From: JANYGM01 sp043764015
GTDB taxonomy: Bacteria > Bacteroidota > Bacteroidia > Cytophagales > Thermonemataceae
Reading direction: 5' to 3'
NCBI GenBank assembly: GCA_043764015.1
Contig: JAYUKY010000066.1
Coordinates: 1 to 45,076 of the forward strand
Length of the DNA: 45,076 nucleotides
Positions 8,477 to 15,825 of this stretch are shown here, one piece after another. The translations under genes and the position numbers were made by a program. The notes below the pieces were generated by a model that made no database searches, had not been told where the DNA came from, and saw only the letters and a program-made list of their open reading frames with translations. Numbering within the stretch: the first letter of the stretch is position 1; the number at the start of each line of letters is the position of its first letter.

Positions 8477-9469
8477 ATGTATCAAAAAAAGAAATTTGTA
8501 TTAAAATGTAGGGGCTGGGCTTGCCCCTGCCCAACGACAAGCAATAACAACAAGCAATTTTCAACGTGTTGCTTACGCATTATTGCTTACGCATTTGGGC
8601 AGGGGCAAGCCCAGCCCCTACAAAACACATCTTACATAATACTAATAATTTTCTTCTTCCTACATATATGCGCCCCTATATATGCGCAAACGCCTGCTCT
8701 CCAAGACACGAGCAAAGAGTTAATTTTTATCAAAAAAATACGTATTAAAGAGCCTGTGCAGGTTTCTGCTGACCGTTATGGAAATATTTTCATAGCTGAT
8801 AAAAATGGTGCTATCACCAAATACAAAAATAATGGGGATAGTATTACGGCTTATTCTCCTGCTATTAGGGCAAATATCACACTTTTGGAGGCGTGGGCAA
8901 TGTTAGAAACTGCTGTTTTTTACCAAGAAAATCAAGAATTAGTTATTTTTGATAGATTTCTTACACTCAAACAAAGTATCAAAATAGACGACACAATGGC
9001 AGGATTTGCAAGACTTGCCACACTTGCTGCTGATGGAAATATCTGGATTTTTGATGAGGTGGATTTTAGCCTAAAAAAATATAACACACGAACTAAAACT
9101 ATTATTTTGCACACACCTTGTGATTTGCTTTTTCAGAAAAAAGAATATAACTTATTGTTTATCAAAGAATTGAATAATTTAGTTTATTTGGTTGATAAAA
9201 ATAATGGCGTTTTTTTATTTGACAATTTTGGTAATTACAAAAAAAGTATTTATATTGCAGATGCAAACGCTGTGTTTATAGCAAATGATTATATCTATGC
9301 TTTGCAAAAAGATAATAAAATTAGCGTTAATTACGTTTACAATAATATCAATAATATCATAACTCAATATAATACGCCTATTGCCCAAAATTACGAACTT
9401 GTAGCGGTATCTGATAATAATTTACTGCTTTTTACCAAAAATGAAATGTATATTTTTAAAATGAAATAA
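8477..9469 (+). CDS. Secreted propeller-like protein with a repeat-derived N-terminal extension
   Basis: 330 aa from the ATG at 8477 (a TTG 45 bases upstream is also in frame). Residues 11-49 are encoded by the inverted-repeat element at 8507-8622. A hydrophobic stretch and signal-peptide end follow (SYIILIIFFFLHICAPIYAQ), so the ancestral protein probably began just before SYIIL. No ATG, GTG or TTG in frame remains between the element and that segment. The rest has repeated ADRYGNIFIADK, AADGNIWIFDE, LVYLVDKNNGVFLFDNFG and VAVSDNNLLLFTKNEMYIF units typical of a six-bladed beta-propeller. No catalytic residues are evident. Either translation passes through the element, which would displace the signal peptide by about 50 residues, or the gene is impaired. 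The type IX sorting-domain protein gene follows on the same strand. Confidence 0.7.
   Translation: MYQKKKFVLKCRGWACPCPTTSNNNKQFSTCCLRIIAYAFGQGQAQPLQNTSYIILIIFFFLHICAPIYAQTPALQDTSKELIFIKKIRIKEPVQVSADRYGNIFIADKNGAITKYKNNGDSITAYSPAIRANITLLEAWAMLETAVFYQENQELVIFDRFLTLKQSIKIDDTMAGFARLATLAADGNIWIFDEVDFSLKKYNTRTKTIILHTPCDLLFQKKEYNLLFIKELNNLVYLVDKNNGVFLFDNFGNYKKSIYIADANAVFIANDYIYALQKDNKISVNYVYNNINNIITQYNTPIAQNYELVAVSDNNLLLFTKNEMYIFKMK
8507..8622. mobile_element. MITE-like element with perfect 27-bp terminal inverted repeats
   Basis: Positions 8507-8533 and 8596-8622 are exact reverse complements and GC-rich, starting TGTAGGGGCTGGGC. The 62-base centre is also partly self-complementary (AAGCAATAA near the left arm, TTATTGCTT near the right). 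It is too short to encode a transposase, and A-rich bases flank both ends without a convincing target duplication. It sits inside the predicted 5' coding region of the propeller gene and is open in that frame. Confidence 0.8.
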
Positions 9470-9575
9470 TAGAATTTCAACTATTTTTAGGTAAAAACTA
9501 CATCAGAGTATTTTTGGCAAGGTTTTGGTTATAGTATTTTCAAATTAAAAATTATACTAACAATTCCTAGCTGAA

Positions 9576-10019
9576 ATGAAAAAAATAATTACATTACTCG
9601 CCCAAAGGGCTACTCCAAAAAGCATTTTATTTGCTTTATGGCTTTGTGCAGGAAATATCCTCATACAACCTGCCCCTCTGCACGCAATGCAAACGCTTAT
9701 CATAGAGCCTGCGCTCACAGATAATGATTTAATTACTGAAAATAATACGTTAAATCTCTCGCAGAATACGTCTAATAACATTGATTTTGAAGTCCGTGCG
9801 CTTGGAAATAGGCGTTTTATGGTAAGTTTTATCAATAAAGATTCTCGTGTGCATATACGTATCTATGACGTGATAGGAAATCTTATAAAAGAAGATAATA
9901 CAACGCAAAGAGGACGCTTTTCACAAGAATATGATATGTCTAAATCAAAATCAGAAGTTTATATCGTAGAAGTGGGTGATACAAAATATAGTACTACAAA
10001 ACGAATATTCCTAAATTAA
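9576..10019 (+). CDS. Small protein consisting mostly of a type IX secretion C-terminal sorting domain
   Basis: 147 aa. The N-terminal 37 residues contain a hydrophobic stretch (SILFALWLCAGNILIQPAPLHA) that can act as signal peptide. From about residue 70, VRALGNRRFMVSFIN...VHIRIYDVIGNLIKED....RGRFSQEYDMS..KSEVYIVEVGDTKYSTTKRIFL matches the type A C-terminal domain recognised by the Bacteroidota type IX secretion system: I/V-YDV-G pattern, Y-VEV and a basic KR-I end. Only about 30 residues separate the signal peptide from this domain, so there is practically no cargo. It may be a remnant of a larger secreted protein or a small surface protein. A strong terminator follows. Confidence 0.8.
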   Translation: MKKIITLLAQRATPKSILFALWLCAGNILIQPAPLHAMQTLIIEPALTDNDLITENNTLNLSQNTSNNIDFEVRALGNRRFMVSFINKDSRVHIRIYDVIGNLIKEDNTTQRGRFSQEYDMSKSKSEVYIVEVGDTKYSTTKRIFLN

Positions 10020-10042
10020 GTATAGACTTAAGTAAAACACAT

Positions 10043-10080
10043 AAAAAACGGAGGATAAGTATTTGTTCTCCGTTTTTTTT
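10043..10080 (+). terminator. Intrinsic terminator after the sorting-domain gene
   Basis: AAAAAACGGAG (10043-10053) pairs perfectly with CTCCGTTTTTT (10068-10078) and the T-run continues. It lies 24 bases after the stop codon, a classical rho-independent terminator. Confidence 0.88.
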
Positions 10081-10108
10081 GATGAATTTAATAATAAAAA
10101 ATAATAAA

Positions 10109-10579
10109 ATGAATATTTATATTAAAAAAAATAGGCATAAAAATACTTATTTTATTGCTTTCTTTTTGATGTTTTTCTTGTCAATTTCTCTGCAAGCGCA
10201 ACAAAATGACAAAAAAAATATTATTGCTGGAAAATGGAAAGTCAAAAAAATTGAAATCCCCAGTATGGAGCAAAAAATAGCCAGCGCATCAGCAACAGAC
10301 AAAGAAAAATTTAAGGCAGAAATGCTTATGGCTGCCAAAAAATCATCTTTTGAATTTGATAAAAATGGGAATTACCGCATTTTTTTTAATGGTAATTATG
10401 AAGCAGGTGAGTGGAAAGTGAACGAATACGGCTCAAAATTGTTTGTAAAAAAAGCATTGGGCAATGGTAGTTTAGATAAAGAAGACCAAATTGGCATAGA
10501 ACAACTGTCTAAAAATACAATGGTTTTACTAAATGACTACGAAACTGGCGAAATAGTACGTATCACACTTTACAGATAA
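10109..10579 (+). CDS. Secreted lipocalin-like protein
   Basis: 156 aa from the ATG at 10109; ATG 10082 and TTG 10079 are in-frame alternatives overlapping the terminator. Residues about 13-31 form a signal peptide (TYFIAFFLMFFLSISLQAQ). The mature part starts NIIAGKWKVKKIEI and continues with SFEFDKNGNYRIFFNGNYEAGEWKV and MVLLNDYETGEIVRITLYR, the pattern of small lipocalin-like domains common in Bacteroidota (GKW at the strand A start, then a D.NG/GEW series). Ligand unknown. It is probably monocistronic, bounded by a terminator before it and a repeat array after it. Confidence 0.7.
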   Translation: MNIYIKKNRHKNTYFIAFFLMFFLSISLQAQQNDKKNIIAGKWKVKKIEIPSMEQKIASASATDKEKFKAEMLMAAKKSSFEFDKNGNYRIFFNGNYEAGEWKVNEYGSKLFVKKALGNGSLDKEDQIGIEQLSKNTMVLLNDYETGEIVRITLYR

Positions 10580-10654
10580 TTGTGAATTTTAAATTGTGAA
10601 TAAATACGTTTGTTACGTGTTGTGTTCTTTTATATTCATTTAAAATTCACAATT
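10578..10654. repeat. Inverted heptamer-type repeat pair
   Basis: The left arm (AATTGTGAATTTTAAATTGTG, from 10578) is followed by AATAAATACG and, about 40 bases on, a reversed arm ending in AAAATTCACAATT (10654). It is one of the dispersed family copies and lies between the lipocalin-like gene and the reductase gene. Confidence 0.55.
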
Positions 10655-10695
10655 AAATATCACTAATCAAAAAATATTTTTTTTAGCTCAATATA

Positions 10696-11634
10696 ATGCA
10701 AAAAATCCTTATTACAGGCTCTAATGGGCTTTTGGGACAAAAATTAGTAGAACTTATTGCTCAAAAAACAAATTATCAGCTTATTGCTACTTCTCGTGGC
10801 GAAAACCGTCTGCATTTGCCTCACCTCAATTATGAATATCATTCACTTGATATTACTAAAAAGGAAGAGATAGAAACAGTTTTAGATAAGTTTTTGCCTA
10901 ATATTGTTATTCACACGGCAGCTATGACCAATGTTGATGAGTGTGAAACCAATAAAGAAGGTTGTTGGGCGCAAAATGTCGTGGCAACTGAAAATATAGC
11001 GCAATTTTGTGCAAAAAAAGGTATTTTCTTACTTCATCTTTCTACTGATTTTATTTTTGATGGTAAGAGTGGACCCTACAACGAAAACGACACGCCCAAC
11101 CCTATTAGTTATTATGGTGAAAGTAAACTTGCGGCTGAAAAAGCACTAGAAAGTGCTTTTGAGAAGACAACTACAAATTTATACGCTATTGCTCGCACCG
11201 TTTTGGTGTACGGCATTGCGCAAGATATGAGCAGAAGTAATATTATTCTTTGGGTGAAAAAATCTTTGGAAGAGAGAAAAAATATTAAGGTTGTTGATGA
11301 CCAATGGCGCACGCCCACACTCGCAGAAGACCTTGCAGAAGGTTGTTTTTTGATAGTTTCCAAGAAAAAAGCAGGCATTTTTAATATTGCAGGCAAAAAT
11401 TTGCTTACGCCTTATCATATGGCTATGGCTACGGCTGATTTCTTTGATTTACCGACTTCTTATATCACCAGAGCAGATTCTTCTACGTTTACGCAACCCG
11501 CAAAAAGACCTCCAAAAACTGGGTTTATTTTGGATAAAGCTATCACAGCATTAGAATATCAGCCCCACAGCTTTATAGAAGGACTTTCTATTCTTAAAAA
11601 GCAAATTGCTAACCAAGAGATAAAAGAGTTATGA
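10696..11634 (+). CDS. SDR-superfamily reductase resembling dTDP-4-dehydrorhamnose reductase
   Basis: 312 aa. The N-terminal Rossmann motif is ILITGSNGLLGQKL (GxxGxxG). IHTAAMTNVDECE and LHLSTDFIFDG are RmlD signatures, and the catalytic Tyr/Lys are in YYGESKLAAEKAL. The C-terminal KRPPKTGFILDK fits the RmlD substrate-binding end. It probably reduces a nucleotide-sugar or similar 4-keto substrate with NAD(P)H. No other rhamnose genes (rmlABC) are nearby, so the RmlD assignment is by family only and the true substrate is uncertain. Confidence 0.82.
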   Translation: MQKILITGSNGLLGQKLVELIAQKTNYQLIATSRGENRLHLPHLNYEYHSLDITKKEEIETVLDKFLPNIVIHTAAMTNVDECETNKEGCWAQNVVATENIAQFCAKKGIFLLHLSTDFIFDGKSGPYNENDTPNPISYYGESKLAAEKALESAFEKTTTNLYAIARTVLVYGIAQDMSRSNIILWVKKSLEERKNIKVVDDQWRTPTLAEDLAEGCFLIVSKKKAGIFNIAGKNLLTPYHMAMATADFFDLPTSYITRADSSTFTQPAKRPPKTGFILDKAITALEYQPHSFIEGLSILKKQIANQEIKEL

Positions 11635-11728
11635 ATTATAAATTATAAATTATAAGTAAGGTTACTGCCGTACACAATCTTTTGATTATCAAAACTTTGT
11701 ATTCATTCACAATTCACAATTCACAATT
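11633..11728. repeat. Heptamer array element with TTGATAATCAAA core
   Basis: The left part is three ATTATAA heptamers and the right part three ATTCACA heptamers. Between them lie TTTTGATTATCAAAA and TTTGTATTCATTC. Read on the other strand, GAATGAATACAAA is followed two bases later by TTGATAATCAAA. The same order occurs at 40936-41034 in the groES-groEL spacer, so both are copies of one element about 95-100 bases long. Confidence 0.65.
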
Positions 11729-11734
11729 AAAAAA

Positions 11735-12265
11735 ATGAATACTAAAATTATCTCTTTTGCCATAGCAGCGCATCAAAATACAAATCATTTGTATGACCAA
11801 AACCCCTATTCCGTCCATTTGGCAATAGTGGTCAGTTATGCGCAAAAACACATTCATTTGTTACCAGAAAATCTGCAAGATGATGTAATAAGTGCTTGTT
11901 GGTTACACGACACTATTGAAGATTGTCGCTTGACTTACAACGACTTAGTACAAGAAACTAATACAAATGTAGCAGAAATTGTTTTTGCGGTTACTAATGA
12001 AAAAGGTAAAAATAGAAAAGAACGAGCCAACGCAAAATATTATGAGGGCATCAGAAACACTGTAGGCGCAATATTTGTGAAACTTTGCGACAGACTAGCC
12101 AACGTAAAATACTCAAAAGATACCAATTCTCGTATGTTGGAAGTCTATAAAAATGAATATTCTGAATTTATTAAGGCTCTTTTTCCTGATACTCTAAATG
12201 GTGAGAATGAAAAGATGCTTTATTATCCTATTTTGAAGGATTTAGAAGAGATAATTAACAGTTAA
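11735..12265 (+). CDS. HD-domain phosphohydrolase (SpoT/MESH1-like)
   Basis: 176 aa, cytoplasmic. Metal-ligand motifs are in order: PYSVHL (first His), WLHDTIED (the HD pair and the following ED) and VKLCDRLANVKYS (last Asp). These match the small single-domain hydrolases related to the SpoT (p)ppGpp hydrolase and MESH1. There is no synthetase, TGS or ACT domain. It may hydrolyse (p)ppGpp or another nucleotide; the substrate is not determined by the sequence. It ends at a bidirectional terminator shared with the convergent transporter gene. Confidence 0.82.
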   Translation: MNTKIISFAIAAHQNTNHLYDQNPYSVHLAIVVSYAQKHIHLLPENLQDDVISACWLHDTIEDCRLTYNDLVQETNTNVAEIVFAVTNEKGKNRKERANAKYYEGIRNTVGAIFVKLCDRLANVKYSKDTNSRMLEVYKNEYSEFIKALFPDTLNGENEKMLYYPILKDLEEIINS

Positions 12266-12280
12266 TTATTGATGCCCTGC

Positions 12281-12312
12281 AAAGCCTTTCCAAAATTTGG
12301 AAAGGCTTTTTT
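12281..12312. terminator. Bidirectional terminator between convergent genes
   Basis: AAAGCCTTTCC (12281-12291) pairs with GGAAAGGCTTT (12299-12309) with T-runs continuing. It separates the HD hydrolase (ends 12265, plus) from the transporter (ends 12315, minus). Confidence 0.88.
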
Positions 12313-12314
12313 AG

Positions 12315-15300
12315 TTATTTTCCCACTTTCTTTTTTCTTTGTTTTTGGAGTTTTGTCCAATCAACAACAGCACTAATTTTATCCAAAATTTTCTTAAACA
12401 ACTCAAAATAAAGCGTTATGTAAAGTAGCAACGACATCACCCAGATAACAATAATATTAAAATACAAGGTATCATAATAACGTCCCATAAAATGCTTTTT
12501 AGGAGCGAAAAAATGAGTACGAAAGCTAAAATAATCTTCTGGTGTAGCCGTAAAATAAATAGGATTTATTTTTTGTATGATACGGTCATTAGCTACCAAA
12601 AAACGAGTAGCATCAGCAGAATTTTTCACCAGTTGTTCTAGTTTTTCATTAGAATAGCGTTTTTTGAGTTCTTGAAAGACTTTTTTCTGTGCAGGCGTTT
12701 GTGCAAGGCGTGCCATTAGCTTGTCTTTTTCATCTGCAATTTTGTTGTAAGATTTGATATAACTTATTTGAAGTTCTTGGATATATTTTTTTGTTTTGTC
12801 GTAGATTTCTTTTGTAAGTTTTTCAGCTGTAAGGTTTTCATTATCAGCGAAAACGCCAGAAAATTGTGTTTTTCTCTCAAATTTAAATTCATTTTTCAAC
12901 ACACGCAATTTGGCTGCCACATCATTTTTGAGAGAAGCAACCTTTAAATTATTAAAACTATACGAGAGCTTGCTTTCCAGCGCAGGAAGATAATAAACTT
13001 TCATATATTCCGCTTCTGCCATTTTTCTATCATATTCATAAAACATTTTTTCATAATCATTGTCCTTAAATTGGCTGACCACAATAGCCTCAAAACCCCA
13101 ACGAGATGCCATAATATCACCCACAACAGGCACTTTGTCTTGGCTAGAAACTTGCGGATTTATTTCATCAAAATTCACCACAACGCCACCCAAAATAAGT
13201 TGCGGAATAAGTAAAATAGGAATAATTATATAAATAGTAATCACAGAATTAAAAGTAGCAGAAATATTGAGTCCCAATACGTTAGCAAAACACGCACACG
13301 AGAAAAATACTGCCCAATACGTACAAAACATTCCGTTAATGTCCAAAACCCAATGTCCAACAAGCACAAAACAAAACGTCTGAATAGCAGAAAAAGTGAA
13401 TAAAATGGCAATTTTCGCAGTCAAATAACTATTCCTACTCAAATTCAAAAATGCCTCTCTTTTATTCATTTTTGCATCTTTGATAATCTCTTCTGCGCTT
13501 ACAGTCAGTCCAATAAAAATGGAAATAATCACACCCATAAAAATAAAGGCAATAATATTCATATTTTCATTAAAATTATAACCAATTTCGCCCAAACTCT
13601 CGTCAGTATTATGAAACCGCACAATATATGCCAAAATAAGTGCCAAAATAGGTGCTTCAAGCAAGTTGATGGTAAGATATTGCGTATTACTAAGTTTCGC
13701 AAGCACATCACGAGTGAAATAAATAATACTTTGTTTGATGCGTGAAGGGATTTTAAGCGTTTTTACAGGCTCTTCCAAATTTGGTTTTATCTCTGGAAGA
13801 ATGATTTTTGACTTAAAATTATCATTCCATTTGCGAGGGGAAACCTTGCGTTTGGTGGTCAGACGACCATATTCATTGACAACTTTCGTTTCAATAATAC
13901 TAAAAATCTGTTCTGGATTGACGTTTCCGCACTCCACACACGAACCTTCCTCCTTGTCCACAAAATGCGCCATAGTCTTAAAATAGACAATAGCTTCCAC
14001 AGGATTACCATAATAAATGGGATACCCACCTACATCAAGGATAAAAAGCTTGTCAAACATCTTAAAAATATCAGAAGAAGGCTGATGGATTACCACAAAA
14101 ATTAGCTTTCCACGCAAAGAAAGCTCTTTTAGCAAATCCATAATATTTTCAGAATCCAGAGAACTAAGCCCAGACGTTGGTTCATCAACAAAAAGCACCG
14201 CAGGCTCACGGAGTAGCTCCAAACCAATATTTAGGCGTTTTCGTTGCCCTCCAGAGATAGTTTTTTGCATCACACTACCAACTTTGAGGTCTTTTGTTTC
14301 TGAAAGTCCTAAATTTTGAAGGGTTTTCAGCACCAAAGTATCCAGTTGTTCTTCTGAATAATGGCTAAAACAGAGCTTTGCAGCATAATAAAGATTTTGA
14401 AAAACGGTGAGTTCTTCTATTAAAAGGTCGTCTTGTGGCACGTAGCCAATCAGCCCTTCTATGCGTTTTTGATCTTTATGAATATCAATGCCGTTAATCA
14501 GCACTTTTCCTTGTGAAGGTACGTAATTACCATTCAAAACATTTAAAAGCGTACTTTTCCCTGACCCACTTGCACCCATAAAGCCAACCAATTTGCCAGA
14601 TTCTTCTGACAAATTGATGTCGTGTAAGGCAATTTTATTGCTTGAAAAGCGGTAGGTAAGGTTTTTTACTTCAAAAGAAAGTTTTTCGTTACGGTGTTCG
14701 TTGAGGAAAAGTGTAACAACATCACTATAATAAATGGGGTCAGTTTTATCACTTCTAAGCGAGCTTCCAGTAGGAAAAATATAGGTTTGGTGGTTGCGCA
14801 GGGCAATTCCGTTGAGATAAATGTTGCTTTTACCAGATTCGTAGCGTAAAAGATACGTTTCTAAGCTAGGAATACGCAAAACGGCTATTTTTCCTTCTAT
14901 TTTCTCTCTAAAAATATGTTTGTAAGCTATATTTTCATTTTTAAAGGCATCATTATCAATAAAAACAACTTGTTCTAGGTCAAAATTATCTAAATTTGGA
15001 CTAATAATAAAACTTTTAATTAGTTGATATTCAGCATTTTCAAAATTAAAGGCTTGCGCCACAGTATCTGCATATTCTGCTTCTGCATTGGAAACTGTGC
15101 CATCAGAAACGGTTAAATCCAGCAAATTAGCAATTACAACAACTTTTTGCTGTTGTGTGAGCTCGGAATTAATGGCTTTAAATATCTGAAAAGCGTTGAT
15201 TTTTTCTGCACGAGCTGCAAAAACATCAAATTTGTGCATATATTGCCCAATATGGTCTTCACTGATTTGCTCCGCCAAAAACTTACGAATAATATTTTTT

Positions 15301-15377
15301 TCTTGGATAGTAACCCCGTCCAAATGCGCTGAAATGGCTAATAATTGGATAATAGCATCTAATATTTTCTCACTCAT
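12315..15377 (-). CDS. TerB-like/ABCG fusion transporter (ATPase plus ABC-2 permease)
   Basis: 1020 aa. Residues 1-130 form a helical TerB-like domain (LLAISAHLDGVTIQEKNIIR; LLDLTVSDGTVSNAEAEYA) with the acidic loop typical of tellurite-resistance TerB proteins. Residues about 135-235 are a beta-rich linker. The ABC ATPase (about 240-450) has Walker A GASGSGKST (near 267), signature ISGGQRKRL, Walker B VLFVDEPTS and the switch His in VVIHQPSS. A CVECGN pair (about 479) precedes the ABC-2 permease with six membrane segments, interrupted by a large soluble, coiled-coil-rich insertion (about 750-930). The ATPase-first order is that of ABCG half-transporters, which act as dimers. The cargo is unknown. 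The TerB domain may give metal- or membrane-dependent control. Confidence 0.88.
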   Translation of the reverse strand: MSEKILDAIIQLLAISAHLDGVTIQEKNIIRKFLAEQISEDHIGQYMHKFDVFAARAEKINAFQIFKAINSELTQQQKVVVIANLLDLTVSDGTVSNAEAEYADTVAQAFNFENAEYQLIKSFIISPNLDNFDLEQVVFIDNDAFKNENIAYKHIFREKIEGKIAVLRIPSLETYLLRYESGKSNIYLNGIALRNHQTYIFPTGSSLRSDKTDPIYYSDVVTLFLNEHRNEKLSFEVKNLTYRFSSNKIALHDINLSEESGKLVGFMGASGSGKSTLLNVLNGNYVPSQGKVLINGIDIHKDQKRIEGLIGYVPQDDLLIEELTVFQNLYYAAKLCFSHYSEEQLDTLVLKTLQNLGLSETKDLKVGSVMQKTISGGQRKRLNIGLELLREPAVLFVDEPTSGLSSLDSENIMDLLKELSLRGKLIFVVIHQPSSDIFKMFDKLFILDVGGYPIYYGNPVEAIVYFKTMAHFVDKEEGSCVECGNVNPEQIFSIIETKVVNEYGRLTTKRKVSPRKWNDNFKSKIILPEIKPNLEEPVKTLKIPSRIKQSIIYFTRDVLAKLSNTQYLTINLLEAPILALILAYIVRFHNTDESLGEIGYNFNENMNIIAFIFMGVIISIFIGLTVSAEEIIKDAKMNKREAFLNLSRNSYLTAKIAILFTFSAIQTFCFVLVGHWVLDINGMFCTYWAVFFSCACFANVLGLNISATFNSVITIYIIIPILLIPQLILGGVVVNFDEINPQVSSQDKVPVVGDIMASRWGFEAIVVSQFKDNDYEKMFYEYDRKMAEAEYMKVYYLPALESKLSYSFNNLKVASLKNDVAAKLRVLKNEFKFERKTQFSGVFADNENLTAEKLTKEIYDKTKKYIQELQISYIKSYNKIADEKDKLMARLAQTPAQKKVFQELKKRYSNEKLEQLVKNSADATRFLVANDRIIQKINPIYFTATPEDYFSFRTHFFAPKKHFMGRYYDTLYFNIIVIWVMSLLLYITLYFELFKKILDKISAVVDWTKLQKQRKKKVGK

Positions 15378-15825
15378 TGACTAAATAATGTAAAAAGATA
15401 AGATATTGAATTTTGTTTTGGTGGAAATATAACGAATATTTTAATATTATAGTATTTTTATTTTATTTATATGAAACTAAATAATATTGATACATACTTA
15501 GTCTATCAATTACTATGATAATTTCAATAAACCTAACATAAATTTAATGTAAAAATAATATAACTCAAAACTATATTTATTCATTTGATACAAAAACGCC
15601 TTAATTAAGTGCAATTTTATCTATGTAAAATAATATATTTCCAAAAAAACACTTTTTTAATAAAAAAAACAGTAAAAATATTTTTTTGAATATAAATTTC
15701 TCCCTACTTTCGGTAAATCAAAAATGAGTTGTGAGTTTTGAGTTGTGAATTGTGAGTGAAATACAATTTACTATTATTACAAATATTCATAACTCCAAAA
15801 ACTTCAACTTACAACCAAAAATTAT
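15378..15825. other. 448-bp intergenic region between divergent genes
   Basis: Very AT-rich and without a credible reading frame. It must hold promoters for the transporter (minus) and malate synthase (plus). TACTTTCG at 15705-15712 is a near match to the TAnnTTTG -7 element, with TTTG ending at 15688, but the 16-base spacing is short of the usual 19. A heptamer-type repeat (TTGAGTTGTGAATTGTGAG) lies at about 15726-15760 in the aceB leader. Confidence 0.5.

Noticed and set aside
11633..11728. Possible CRISPR array in heptamer repeats
   Set aside because: The repeats are seven bases, contiguous and without spacers; no cas genes are present.
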